Positions 1 to 9,261 of a DNA stretch of 18,772 nt are shown piece by piece (the stretch's first letter is position 1; each line of letters opens with the position of its first letter). The stretch is from NCBI RefSeq assembly GCF_001949145.1, contig NW_019091392.1:1777898-1796669 (forward strand), in the 5' to 3' direction. The translations under genes and the position numbers were made by a program. The stretch comes from Acanthaster planci. Lineage: Eukaryota > Echinodermata > Asteroidea > Valvatida > Acanthasteridae. The notes beneath the pieces were generated by a model. It made no database searches and was not told where the DNA came from. It saw nothing but the letters and a program-made list of their open reading frames with translations.

Positions 1-140
1 CCTATCCATCTCCTACTCCGCCCCCTCCCCATCACCCTATCCATCTCCTACTCTTCCCCCTCCCCATCATCCTTTCCATCTCCTACTACGCCCCTCCCAA
101 TCATATCATTCATCTCCTACTCCACACCCTGCCCATCCTT
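1..140. repeat. 35-bp pyrimidine-rich minisatellite
   Basis: About four head-to-tail copies of a C/T-rich unit are visible, starting near 1, 36, 71 and 105 and sharing the core CATCTCCTACTC. The first two units are exactly 35 bp; the later ones drift by a base or two. The array probably continues beyond the left edge of the window. It has no coding value: stops and drift occur in all frames. Confidence 0.85.
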
Positions 141-1415
141 CCCTTCACTTCTTACTCTGGCTGTCCCATCATCCCACTAATCCAGCCCAACCATTATGCC
201 AACCTTATCGAGCATTTTATCCACTTTCTACATTATGTATGTACCTTATCCCCATGATCCTCCTCCTACAGGTACCCCCCCCACAAACATCCTAATCTGT
301 CACTTGGAGTCCTTCCCCATCCCTTATATTTTTCCCACATACTGTACGTGTACATATACATTATGGGCTGGGTAAAGTACGTGTACACAGTACAACTCAA
401 AACGTTAACATTTTAACTTCATAGGCCTGCTCTTTTCATTAAATTAATACGTTTCTGAGCATCAATGCCATGTGAGACTATTTAAATACTGATAGAATTC
501 CAAGAGGAAGTAAAGAAGCACTTAATGGCATATTTTAGCACCTATTTACCTATTTACCTAAACATTAACATTTGAGGAGGACGGACAGAAGACGGAAATC
601 GGTATTACATAGACTCGCATTTGCTTCGCAGCTCGCCAAATACCAACATCAAAGACATAAAGCAAATTGAAATCACTTAAAATCAGTAAGGTTGGCAATA
701 ATGTTAATCAAATATACAGAAAGATAAATTCAGTAGTAAGGCTTCGTGGTGACCCGTTTTTCGTGCTTGGAAAGATTTCTCGTGATCTTTACAAATTGTC
801 TATACTTTGACATTTGACCCTCTTGAGAGTTGGACATTGTGCGGCCTTACCATATATCTCAACAATTAAATTTGATCCTTTGACGCGGTGGACTGAGGAA
901 TTTTAGATAAAGGGAATGTAATGAGTGCAAAGGCAGGTTTTATGTTGAGCCTGATTAACCTCTTTCAAAATGAACTTTTTAAATACTGGGCCACAATGTA
1001 TAATTTACGCCTTTTCAGGCCTCCATTTATCCGCGTTGCAGCCCCATTCCATTCGGTATCTTTGCATTCTGTTAAGAAGCGAATAGGAAACAACACGAAA
1101 GGACCATGATTCCACTGTACACAACGAAAAGTAACCTTAATTGCATATTATTTCGTATCATAAGGTACCAAATTAGTAACCAAATCATTTCCCATTATAA
1201 CATTAATCATTGCAAAAATGTTGTTTCTCGACCTTGTGGAATATGACACATTTTTCTCGTGCTGAATTTTTTCCGGGAGAAATTTTGGATGACAGCTGAA
1301 TGGAACTCACCATAATTATACCAGAGTTGTACTAACTACCACCGTCAACGGCCATACAGCGGAGCTTCTGGGAATGTCATCTGAGGCATCGTTGTTCACT
1401 ACCTACTGAACCAGC
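141..1415. other. AT-rich intergenic DNA, no gene recognised
   Basis: No reading frame in this stretch resembles a protein I know, and no RNA gene is apparent. A short near-repeat, GTACGTGTACA, occurs twice between about 345 and 388, and CTATTTACCTA is duplicated around 541-560. The longest open frame here (921-1109, plus) has no domain signature and is probably chance. Confidence 0.6.
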
Positions 1416-1703
1416 CTAGCGCCCCACCACAAGGCCAACGAACGCTGCTCCTTGTCCCGGGTTCATCGGGTTATTCTCTGAGTACTCCGTGCCCACTTTG
1501 AAGGTAGTCACTCTCAGATCAACAGGGGTTTTGGTCGAGATGGTAAACTTATCGCTGTCTTGCTGAATCTTGATAATAGTGATCACGGAGTTGATCAACT
1601 TCCGTTTTATCAGCCTGAAGGCCGCTGCTTTCAGGAACTCGTCAAAATTCTCGTTCCCGTCCAGTTGCCATTTACCGTTTGAATCCACGGGTAGAGCTGT
1701 CAT
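1416..1703 (-). pseudogene. fatty-acid-binding-protein-like fragment, intronless and truncated
   Basis: The frame reads like the N-terminal two thirds of an intracellular lipid-binding protein (FABP/CRBP family, about 130-135 residues, a beta-barrel carrying fatty acids or retinoids in the cytosol). The motif GKWQL..NENFDEFLKA matches the first strand and helix. It is followed by IKIQQDSDKFTI and then TFKVGTEYSENNP, which match the usual 'dG-d-f-tik' and 'fklGeefdE' strands. I chose the ATG at 1703 because it places GKW about nine residues in, as in the family. The usual first FABP intron falls just after the FDEFLKA helix, but here the frame runs straight through. After NPGQ the similarity ends, and a stop follows at 1416-1418, so the C-terminal 40 or so residues are missing. 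It could be a retrocopy, or a 5' exon pair that has lost its intron with the later exons not recognised. The family call is moderate and the pseudogene call is an inference. Confidence 0.5.
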
Positions 1704-1730
1704 TTCGCCAGCCGTGTTTATTTCCCGCAC

Positions 1731-2070
1731 GTGTTTCCTTTATAGAGATTGCCGATACGACCACATGGGTGGAGACTCAATGTCCAAGATGATATTTACA
1801 GTGGCCTGTACATGGCAAAATCCGATTTTAAAAAAGGCCACGACTATGTCAAATAACAATAAAAACTAGTTTTGTCAAATGGCAAGACTCTCCATTATTT
1901 TAAGGGTAGGTTCGAGGCGATGATCTTCGTTAAGTGCTGGCCGACTATCCCTAGTTCTCTGGCTATATTTTGTGCTCAGGGAAAATCAGCCACTAAGTAG
2001 TAGAGACCGGTATTTACTAGAGCAGCCCCTCTTTCCCACTTCCCAGATCAGCGCGGGACTTCCCCCCACT
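1731..2070. other. flank between the FABP-like fragment and the Polinton terminus
   Basis: No gene is recognised. The last 47 bases (about 2024-2070) are C-rich and resemble the terminal repeat in style: CCCACTTCCC occurs here and GACTTCCCAACCC lies inside the repeat. However, they have no clear counterpart beyond the right terminus. They may be an outer part of the left terminus that is missing on the right, or simple host DNA. Confidence 0.5.
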
Positions 2071-2133
2071 CCCCGTGATCCGACTTCCCAACCCAGCACT
2101 CGCGGAACCCCGAACACACAAAAGTGGGACTTT
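2071..2133. repeat. left terminal inverted repeat of the Polinton
   Basis: It begins CCCCGTGATCCGACTTCCC and ends in GTGGGACTTT. It matches the reverse complement of 13111-13173 at 58 of 63 positions without gaps. Outside it, AC at 2068-2069 also matches after one mismatch, so the true end could lie a few bases further out. Polinton repeats are usually longer (hundreds of bp); this is the conserved part only. Confidence 0.92.
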
Positions 2134-2638
2134 GAATACAGAAACCAAATCACAACGCCGACCTGTTTTATCGGACTTTAAGCGTTTGAAAAAATCGTTC
2201 CTGGCAGTTTTTGTTAAACGATATGACATTCCGTTACTGGCGCCTGCTAAAAAAAGTCACACTAAGCCGGAACTCGTAAAAGCGACTCAAGAGAGCCAAC
2301 GACAATTTACAAATCTCACTCGCCGTCATATTTTTAAAAATAGCACAAGACAATAGCATAGAATTCACGGCCACTGGCGCATAAGGGAAAATTTTGCGAG
2401 GCGACTTGATTACCGCGAAAAAGGCGTACATTAAGCTGCAAGCGATTGAAGTGGACATCCAAAGAATTAGGCGCTTCAGAGACAATTACAGAAATAGGGA
2501 ACTAATACCTAATTTCTATGCAGACAATTTGATCCACTTTTTTATTTTTACAGAAAGTATATCGAAGACAAAGCACTTGTCTAGTTTAAGGAAATCGGCT
2601 CATATAAATTACAAACGGCCATTCAGATATAGTTCAAG
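2134..2638 (+). other. leader region between left terminal repeat and polymerase; possible decayed short gene
   Basis: No family is recognised. Two basic, lysine- and arginine-rich open stretches on the plus strand (about 2162-2356 and 2394-2515) are AT-rich like the coding parts of the element. They may be pieces of one broken short gene that preceded the polymerase, or only spacer. An extra N-terminal part of the polymerase is another possibility. Confidence that it encodes anything is low. Confidence 0.3.
2602..2609 (+). promoter_or_regulatory. TATA-like box upstream of the polymerase gene
   Basis: ATATAAAT lies about 30 bp before the ATG at 2639, a distance at which a TATA box would put transcription start close to the start codon. 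This is a motif match only, in AT-rich DNA. Confidence 0.35.
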
Positions 2639-5600
2639 ATGGAAAAACCGGGAGCAGAGACTAAACTCGGCGTTTTCACATTTACGAGACAAAATAACGT
2701 GATCTTTTCTAAAAAGGAAATTAAAGAATCGTTGTATCAGCAAATCGCGGAACATAAAGAAGATATTGAAGCTCACGAACAAAGAGGTTCGGGCTTGGTA
2801 TTTGATAAAGTGCACGCCTTTTATATCAACGTGGTGGAATATAATCCGGTAGGTGCGACTTGTATTCCATTCCCGAAATATTTGGCGGGTAAAACAGCAA
2901 TTATCAATGTCCAAAATAAAGAAGATCAAGAGTGCATCCGTTCGGCGTTAGGATCTGCTTTAAAATTATATTCAGACATTGTCAAGCATCAGTTAGAAAC
3001 AAATCCAAAATACAAAAAAAAAAAAAAAAAAAAACGAGCGCACCTCGACTTACACTAAAGAAGATAGCCTAAATTTCAAAAATATAAATTTTCCCACGCT
3101 AATTCCACAAATTTCACGAATCGAATCACAAAATAATTTAGCCATTAGGCCTAATGTATTTGGCTATACCGAGAAAGAAGGCACTTACGTGATTTACAAG
3201 ACTAAGCGCGCAGAAGAGCCCATTAATTTACTTCATTTTACCAAAGGCGAAACGAGCCATTATTGCTGGATTAAACACTTTTCTAGGTTAATGTGCGGTG
3301 TTACAAAAAACACCAGTAAATTATACTGGTGTTTAAATTGCCTGTCACATTTTATAACTGAAGAAAGCCTCAGCAGGCATCAAGAAGATTGCCAAGGAAT
3401 TGACGCAGCGGCGTGTAAGGTCGAAATGCCTGCCAAAGGCAAAAATATTCTCAAGTTTGAAAATTATAAAAACAAGCCAGATGGACCTTTTATAATCTAC
3501 GCAGATTTCGAGTCTGTTTTAGAAAACCTACCGCCAAAAGAATTAAACACTGTCAAGACTCAGGTCAATAAACTTTGTGGGTATTCTCACGCGGTTGTAA
3601 GATGTGACGAAATTGGAACTGGCCGTGAGACTTACAGAGGCTAAGATGCGGCACTTCAATTTGTGCAGTCGCTTTCCAGAGAAGTCGACAAGATCAATGA
3701 AACATTTGCAAATCCTAAACCGATTATTTGGTCTAACAAATTACAAAAAATCTAATTGCCACAGATGCCGGATCTGTGAAAAGCTTATCGGCAAGAGAGA
3801 AGAATCTCAATGCCAGTGCCCGATTCCAAACGAGCCAAAAACAAAGGACGAAAAAGCTGCCTTTAGTTCAGTCAATGAATCCAATGGTTTCAGGGATTAC
3901 ATTTGTATGACCTGCGCAAAGCCAATCAATAAATTCCGTAAGGTCAGAGACCACTGTCACGTGACGGGGAAGTACCGAGGCCCAGCGCATGCCAGTTGTA
4001 ATTCAAAATTAAGAGTCGCCCCAAATCAAACGCCTGTTCCAGTGATTTTGCATAGTTTAGAGTAATATGACTCGCACCTAATTATGCAGGGCGCTCAGGC
4101 GTTTAACGGCGGTAAAATTAGCGTCATTGCTAAAAATACCGAGAACTTCATTTCGTTTTCATTTTGCCAACTTAGGTTCCTAGACTCCTTTCATTTCATG
4201 GCCGTTTCGCTAGATCGACTGGTTAAGAATTGTTCACCCGATGATTTTAACTTACTTCGGGAAAGATTCCCAGAAAACACGGAAAATTATTGGAAAAAGG
4301 CATCTACCCTTACGAGTATATCGACTCCTTTGATCGATTCCAAGAGACGAGCTTACCGCGAAGAGATGTCTTTTATAGTTCTCTGAAGCAGTCCACAGCG
4401 ACCGAGAAAGAACACGCTCGTGCACAAACGGTATGGCACACGTTTAACTGTAAAACCCTGGGCGACTACCACGACCTATATGTACAAACGGACGTGTTAC
4501 TACTAGCGGGTGTATCTGAGAACTTCCGCGAAGTCTGTAAACAGAATTACGGCGTTGACCCGGCCAACTATTATTATACACGTCACCGGGATTATCTTGA
4601 AATGCATTGTTAAAGCACTCGGGCGTAAAATCGGAACTATTGACAAATACAGACCAGCACTTATTCTTTAAAAAGGCCAAATGAGGCGGTATCTCGATTG
4701 TGGGTGCCAAGCACTATGCAAAGGCTAATAATCCCGAATTAAAAGATTACGACCCAAATAAGCCAGAGTCACACATCATGTATTTAGACGCGAATAATTT
4801 ATACGGTTGGGCTATGAGTCAGCCTTTGCCTTTTAAAGATTTCAGTTGGATTCAGGACGTGACTAAATTTACGGCAGAGTACATCTCGAAAATTTATCCA
4901 AGAGCGTCAAAAGGATATATTCTAGAAGTGACGTTAGATTATCCAAGACACTTACACGATTTACATAATGACTTCCCACTAGCCCCTGAAAATATATCGA
5001 TTCTAAATGAATGGATGTCAGCGTATCAAAAAGATTTAATGGCAAACGGCGAGCGAATTACCTCAATGGATAAACTTGTGTCGACTTTAAACACCAAAAA
5101 TAAATACGTGGTTCATTACCAAACTTAACAGAAATATTTAGAACTCGGCCTAGAATTAAAACAGATGCATCGTGTCATGTCTTTTAAACAGGAGCCTTGG
5201 ATGAAAAGTTATATCTATAAAAATACTGAGTTACACAAATAGGCCAAGTCTGATTTTGAGAAGGATTTCTTTAAATTGATGAATAACTTGGGTTTTGGCA
5301 AAACGATGGAAAATGTCAGATTCCGAATGGACGGGCACTTATTGAGAGACTCGCAGGACGCCGAGAAAATATCAGAAGTTAATTTTCAAACCGAACTATA
5401 AGGCGGCTACGCCGTTTAAAGAGTGCGAGCTTTCATCTGTGGAAATGTATCGCATGAAAACAAAATTAAATAGCCGATCTATTGCGGCGTGAGCGTGTTA
5501 GATTTATCCAAAACTTTAATGTATGATTTCTATTACAATACGTTATGGCTGATTTTGGTTCAAATGTCTGCCTATTATACACTGATATGGATTCTTTATT

Positions 5601-6081
5601 TGTCCAAATTCAAACGGGCAATTTAAGCAAGTACCTACGCAATAAGCGTAGATTATTTGACTTTAGTAATTATCCACTGGATCATAAAATTTACGATCCA
5701 AAAAATAAAAAGGTCATTGACAAAATGAAAGATGAATTTGGGGGTCAACCAATTTCAGAGGTCATTTGCATACGTCCAAAGATGTACTCGATTTTAACGG
5801 ATCGGCAAAATATGAAAAAGGCGAAAGGCGTGACAAAAGTAGTCACCCAAAAACGGTTATCGCACGAGGCGAATAAAAGTTGCCTATTTCTGCGGGTGCA
5901 ACATTTTGATATACAGCAGTTATTTAGATCAGATAAACACCAGATATTCACGGTGTCACAAAATGAATTAAGCCTCTCGCCATTAGACACTAAGCGTTAT
6001 ATATTACCAAACGGCATTGCCACGTTAGTTCACGGACATTATTTAGCTGGTTGTAATTCCGTGTCATTAGGTACGACTTGA
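2639..6081 (+). pseudogene. Polinton family-B DNA polymerase (pPolB), multiply broken
   Basis: This is the replicative polymerase of the element and would act in the nucleus on the element's own linear DNA. Landmarks in order: an N-terminal region (RGSGLVFDKVHAFYINVVEYN, 2785-2850); a CxxC..H...C zinc-like segment (3340-3390); exonuclease motif I in FIIYADFES (near 3500); an endonuclease VII-like cysteine/histidine module ending in VRDHCHVTGKYRG (3940-3990); LEMHC-type palm lead-in after GVDPANYYYT (4550); polymerase motif A LDANNLYGWAM (4785-4820); a motif-B region with [10 protein letters not shown] (5290-5320); and motif C YTDMDS (5578), where the usual second residue pair is D-T-D. The tail ends near LVHGHY (6030). 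Breaks: a frameshift at the A21 run (3014-3034); in-frame stops at 3642, 4063, 4682, 5126 and 5240; frameshifts near 3750, 4295, 4605, 5385, 5480 and 5545. The start is the ATG at 2639. It converges on the integrase gene, 21 bp away. Confidence 0.93.
3014..3034 (+). repeat. A21 homopolymer run inside the polymerase gene
   Basis: Twenty-one consecutive A residues follow a lysine/tyrosine-rich codon stretch. Upstream the polymerase frame is frame 2; downstream it resumes in frame 3 at about 3036. The run is therefore the likely site of one frameshift, through slippage expansion or contraction. Assembly error at the homopolymer is the alternative. Confidence 0.8.
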
Positions 6082-6102
6082 AGTTCTTTTTTGACGAAAC
6101 TC

Positions 6103-7052
6103 CTATTTTGGTCCGTTTAATAAGTAATATAAAGTGGAACCCGTTTTCACACGCTTACCTTTTACTCGTTTAAATTGGCTGGTGTGTTTTTCAATTTGAT
6201 AAACGTCGACAGACCAGACTGGATCTGTTGCTCTTCTGACGGTCCCACCCTCTTGCTCGCCTGGGTAATATAAATACCTAACGACCACGTTTGAAGGTAA
6301 TTCTCACGCGTTTGATCTCGCTCTTGGGGGTGCACTCGGCGCTTGTTTCACTCGATCTAATTTGACGGCTTCTGCTGGCTTTTTGTCAATTAACCTAGTG
6401 TTTCCCTCGTTTAGCGATTTTATCACTTGAGGCAAGCGTTTCACCCATTCCACGTTTCGCTCACCCACGTTTAACATTTCTTGCGCGTATTGATGGCCAA
6501 ATAAACACTCGGCTAAAGTTTGATCAAATCTTTCAACGATTCCCTGTGACCTATGAACGCTTGGCTCGCCCACTTGAAATTCTACTCCGTTTTTTGTCAT
6601 AAACTTTTTAAACTCGACTTTAAATTCAGATCCAAAGTCTGTCATTATAAATTTAGGCCAGGTTAGCAGCGATCTTTTATAAATTTGTTTCACGGCTTCA
6701 GACGTTTGCTCAGCCGTTTTACTGGTCAAAGGTTCTGCCTCTTTATACTGCGAACCGACGTCTACAACGGTCAAAGCGTATTTATAAGTTTTACGATTCA
6801 CTCGATCCTAGGGTAAAAATAATATACCATTTGATGCACGTCATTTGGGGCCACAAACTCCGACTGTAACGTCATTGGCCTGGATATGTAATCTGGCGCG
6901 GGTAAATAAATTTGCCAAACGGCTAGCTTCTTTAACCAGTTTCTAATATTGACCTTGTCTACACCCGTCTTTTGGTGTAAATGATTAACAGCGCTTTCAC
7001 CTCGCCAATAGCCTTGTGGTCTGTAAAACAACTTTGAAAATTCTTGCCCCAT
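6103..7052 (-). pseudogene. Polinton retrovirus-like integrase (rve, DDE), broken into three frames
   Basis: It would catalyse strand transfer of the element's ends into host DNA. The N-terminal part (7052 to about 6830) has YRPQGYWRGESAV and WLKKLAVWQIYLPAP, typical of Polinton integrases. The catalytic core (about 6815-6304) contains VVDVGSQYKEAEP (first Asp), IMTDFGSEF (second Asp) and GIVERFDQTLAE (Glu, about 35 residues after the second Asp), so the D,D-35-E triad is intact. The C-terminal part (6288-6103) has VRYLYYPGEQEGG and RRATDPVWSV, the element-specific tail. Breaks: a frameshift in the T-run near 6820 plus a TAG just after it, and a frameshift between 6304 and 6288. The start codon ATG at 7052 is preceded by TTTTAAA. 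It is transcribed leftward, downstream of the small gene at 7456. Confidence 0.93.
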
Positions 7053-7093
7053 TTTAAAATAAACTTAACATAACCGATAAGCTAAAAAATCGA

Positions 7094-7456
7094 CTAAAGC
7101 TGTCCCAGATATAACCATATAAATTCGCAAATTTTTTGATCCTTGGAAGACGCGTAAAAATCTGATAATTTAGGTTTTGGTGGTAACGGCATTATAGTTT
7201 ACCGGTTTATTCGATGTAGGCCCGTAACGCTTCATCCGCATTTTCTGACTCGCGCGTTCTTGTCGCATTCGCTCGTTTAAAAAGTCTAACATATGAACTC
7301 AATTTTGCTCCCAAGTTCTTCTGCTTGTGCAAGCTGTTCTAGGGCGAGGTCGTGGTGGTTACGTTCTTCGTCAACTTTACTTTTTGACAAACTGCTAAAT
7401 AAAAAAATTGACCCCGTAAATTCCAAAGCGTTCACTATAGCTCCTCCAACCATCAT
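7094..7456 (-). pseudogene. small Polinton gene: glycine-rich N-terminus plus coiled coil, function unknown
   Basis: The frame opens with two ATGs (7456, 7453). It encodes MMVGGAIVNALEF, then a phenylalanine/leucine stretch, then a charged helical segment (DEERNHHDLALEQLAQAEEL). A stop (7286-7288) and a frameshift move the coding sense to the frame starting MLDFLNERMRQERASQ (7292). A second shift gives LPPKPKLSDFYASS and a hydrophobic end (FIWLYLGQL, stop at 7094). I associate this arrangement with an unnamed protein of invertebrate Polintons, probably membrane-linked with a coiled-coil middle. It shares a divergent AT-rich start region with the plus-strand gene at 7519 and lies just upstream of the integrase, so a leftward operon-like pair is likely. 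Confidence 0.6.
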
Positions 7457-7518
7457 TAAAGCACTCGATATTTTTTAAAATATAAAATTAAAACATGAAT
7501 AGCTAAATTAAAAATCAA
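7457..7518. promoter_or_regulatory. divergent AT-rich start region
   Basis: This is a 62-bp gap between the leftward gene starting at 7456 and the rightward gene starting at 7519. It holds runs such as TTTTTTAAAATATAAAATTAAAAC, readable as TATA-like on either strand (TATAAAA at about 7481-7488). It is the only place between the left and right gene blocks where promoters for both can sit. Confidence 0.45.
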
Positions 7519-7707
7519 ATGTCAGAAATTCAGACCGATCAAACGGATATCCAGGGAATGCTGGGCGACATACGCGCGGATATCAGTCACATTAGTGACA
7601 TGGTTTTAGAGATTCAAAATAAATCGTTTGGAAAGCAAAATAAATTAATGGAATATGATTTATTTTCGTATATCGTATTTTCATTCCTGTTTAAAATTGT
7701 TACATAA
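7519..7707 (+). CDS. 62-residue hypothetical Polinton protein
   Basis: No family is recognised. The N-terminal two thirds is acidic and helical with heptad-like spacing (QTDQTDIQGMLGDIRADISH). It is followed by an aromatic, hydrophobic C-terminus (YDLFSYIVFSFLFKIV) that could be a membrane segment. It is one of the few intact frames in the element. It ends one base before the ATG of the capsid-like gene (TAA-A-ATG), so the two were probably transcribed together. Its intactness may only reflect its short length. Confidence 0.5.
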   Translation: MSEIQTDQTDIQGMLGDIRADISHISDMVLEIQNKSFGKQNKLMEYDLFSYIVFSFLFKIVT

Positions 7708-7708
7708 A

Positions 7709-8285
7709 ATGAGAATCGTATATATTAAGAAAGTGTTACAACAATACACTGAAAAATTTAACCCGAGTCGCAGGCTCAAAGCGCCTCGCGCGATAAAAGG
7801 CGAAAGGCGCGAGGTAACCATCACGTATAACCCTTGCCCAATAGCCGCAAGTCACACCTTAAACGTAAAATTTCCCGCGATGTAATTGTTCCTGGTAGGG
7901 TACCGCAAAACTGGCTTTTAATTTACATTTAGACGGCGCCACCGACGACAATCGTACCGTATATGAAAACGTGGCGCGAAATTTGACCTCAGAAATCAAT
8001 GTCTGTCTCCTAGGCAATAAAATCGTCAGTTACCGAGACGCAGACGTCTTCCACAATTGGCTACCTCTGTCACAGACTATAAATATGGCTTACTTCGGGA
8101 TAGAACAAGAAAACGTCGCAAAGTTACGACTCGGGGCAGGAAATAAAAACGAAGCTGCGAACAATGGCAAAGATAAGGCGATAGTCGACGCTTTTAAAAA
8201 GAGATACGCGATTTCGTTAGACGCGCCTTTGTTGACGGATCACGGGCCTTTTTACAAAATAAATAGACATCAAGTCAATTATTAA
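7709..8285 (+). pseudogene. capsid-like protein remnant (candidate major capsid protein, shortened)
   Basis: Three consecutive reading pieces follow the pattern of a beta-rich virion protein I associate with invertebrate Polintons. They are an N-terminal part (NPSRRLKAPRAIKGERREVT, TITYNP), then DVIVPG, and, after a frameshift near 7905, LAFNLHLDGATDDNRTVYEN, followed by LLGNKIVSYRDADVFHNW and ENVAKLRLGAGN, ending PLLTDHGPFYK. Alternating strand-like segments suggest a jelly-roll fold. Only about 190 codons remain, against 450 or more in double jelly-roll capsid proteins, and the next gene starts 7 bp after the stop. A large internal or 3' deletion, or a naturally short protein, are both possible. 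Breaks: a stop at 7883-7885 and a frameshift near 7905. The capsid role is inferred from remembered family resemblance, not demonstrated. Confidence 0.6.
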
Positions 8286-8291
8286 CAAAAA

Positions 8292-8720
8292 ATGAATCCA
8301 CAGAATCAAAACCAAACGTCAAAGACCGCCTCTGTTCAATCGTAGCCTCTGGCGAATCCAAAAAATACCTGGGTAAAGAATATTCATAAATACGCTTGGT
8401 AACGCTTGTACACGCGTCTTTTGGGAATCGCCACTCCTGTTTAATTTCTCGGTTTTAACATCGATTTAAACTCCGAAGAAGATTTGACGAAAGATCTAAA
8501 TAACGATCCAATTATAAATCAGACAATGAGCCACTTTTTAAGTGAACTTTGCTAGAAATACGGTGTCTACTTTTCGCCACTGGTAGCCACGTTAATAACG
8601 ACTAAACATCTGTCAATAAATAAAAATGCTTCTATTATAAAAGATGTCAACAGAAGAAGTAATGCCAACGCCAGCACCAAGTCCGGCCAAAACTCAAGTT
8701 CAAACGGTAACGAAACATAA
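8292..8720 (+). pseudogene. hypothetical Polinton protein, one frame with four internal stops
   Basis: A single frame of 143 codons runs from the ATG at 8292 to the TAA at 8718 and is interrupted only by TAG, TAA, TAA and TAG. Composition and sense on both sides of the stops stay protein-like: a Gln/Asn-rich start (MNPQNQNQTSKTAS), a WVKNIHKYAW segment, an acidic middle (DLNSEEDLTKDLNNDP), and a YGVYFSPLVATLITTKHL hydrophobic stretch that could be a membrane segment. The last 25 codons overlap the start of the next gene (8644) in another frame. The ATG is preceded by ACAAAAA. The function is unknown. Confidence 0.5.
8636..8643 (+). promoter_or_regulatory. TATA box abutting a start codon
   Basis: TATAAAAG is immediately followed by the ATG at 8644. 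It is one of several TATA- or A-rich blocks that touch a start codon in this element. Confidence 0.45.
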
Positions 8721-9007
8721 AAATCCATAAAGAGTGGAACAAGGTAAAAATTAGCCGAGCATAACAGAAAGATGAAGCAGCAGTTAGCCAAAATGAAAGC
8801 GAGCGAAGCGAGTGACCCTGGCTCGGAAATAAAATTTATAAAACGGTTTTGGAGAATAGAAATTTAATATTGGGCGGTTAAGCGATTGGCGCAGTCGCAG
8901 TATTTTTAATTTTGAAAAATAAGTCAACGCCTGCAAAAGTTCAGCCACTGCCTTTACAAACTGTTCAACCAAAAATTAAAACACCTGAAATTTTAGACAT
9001 GGAATAA
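8644..9007 (+). pseudogene. Pro/Ala-rich small membrane-type Polinton protein, broken
   Basis: It starts MSTEEVMPTPAPSPAKTQ at 8644, then has a basic stretch (KHKNP, then after stops KMKQQLAKMKASEASD), one hydrophobic segment (AIGAVAVFLILKNK, about 8880-8925) and a proline-rich tail ending LDME at 9005. Stops occur at 8728 and 8752, and at least one frameshift is needed because the span is not a multiple of three; a further stop falls at 8879. The single hydrophobic helix between a basic segment and a Pro-rich tail suggests a small membrane protein, possibly of the virion. It overlaps the preceding gene and ends 8 bp before the next ATG. Confidence 0.5.
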
Positions 9008-9015
9008 ATTTTAAA

Positions 9016-9243
9016 ATGCTGTATATAAAAATACTATACAATAAAAACGGTGCCGTAGTTAGTCTGATTTCTATTGGTTACGCCATACTATCAAATAAGC
9101 TTTTTAAAATCAAACCACCAGATCTAAATATGTTATCTGTTGAGGACGCGTAAAAATTAACCGCGGTGTCTAGCGGCGCGTTGGCCAAGCAAGGATGGCT
9201 CAAATCACAAGGAATATTGCCCGCGAGTTTGCCCAGCACTTAA
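9016..9243 (+). pseudogene. 75-residue hypothetical protein with one internal stop
   Basis: One frame of 76 codons runs from the ATG at 9016 to the TAA at 9241, broken once by TAA near 9151. The N-terminus is hydrophobic (SLISIGYAILSNKLF), consistent with a signal-anchor helix. The rest is polar and ends GWLKSQGILPASLPST. TTTTAAA touches the start codon. No family is recognised. Its place in the packed rightward cluster argues that it was a real gene. Confidence 0.45.
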
Positions 9244-9254
9244 AATACGTATAT

Positions 9255-9260
9255 TATAAA
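9255..9260 (+). promoter_or_regulatory. TATA box abutting a start codon
   Basis: TATAAA is followed by A and the ATG at 9262, with ACGTATAT just upstream. The same ACGTATA arrangement recurs before the minus-strand gene at 11694. Confidence 0.5.
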
Positions 9261-9261
9261 A

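Noticed and set aside
921-1109. 62-codon open frame on the plus strand
   Set aside because: It has no domain, motif or neighbour support and its length is expected by chance in this DNA.
1570-1869. 99-codon plus-strand frame
   Set aside because: It is the antisense shadow of the FABP-like minus-strand frame.
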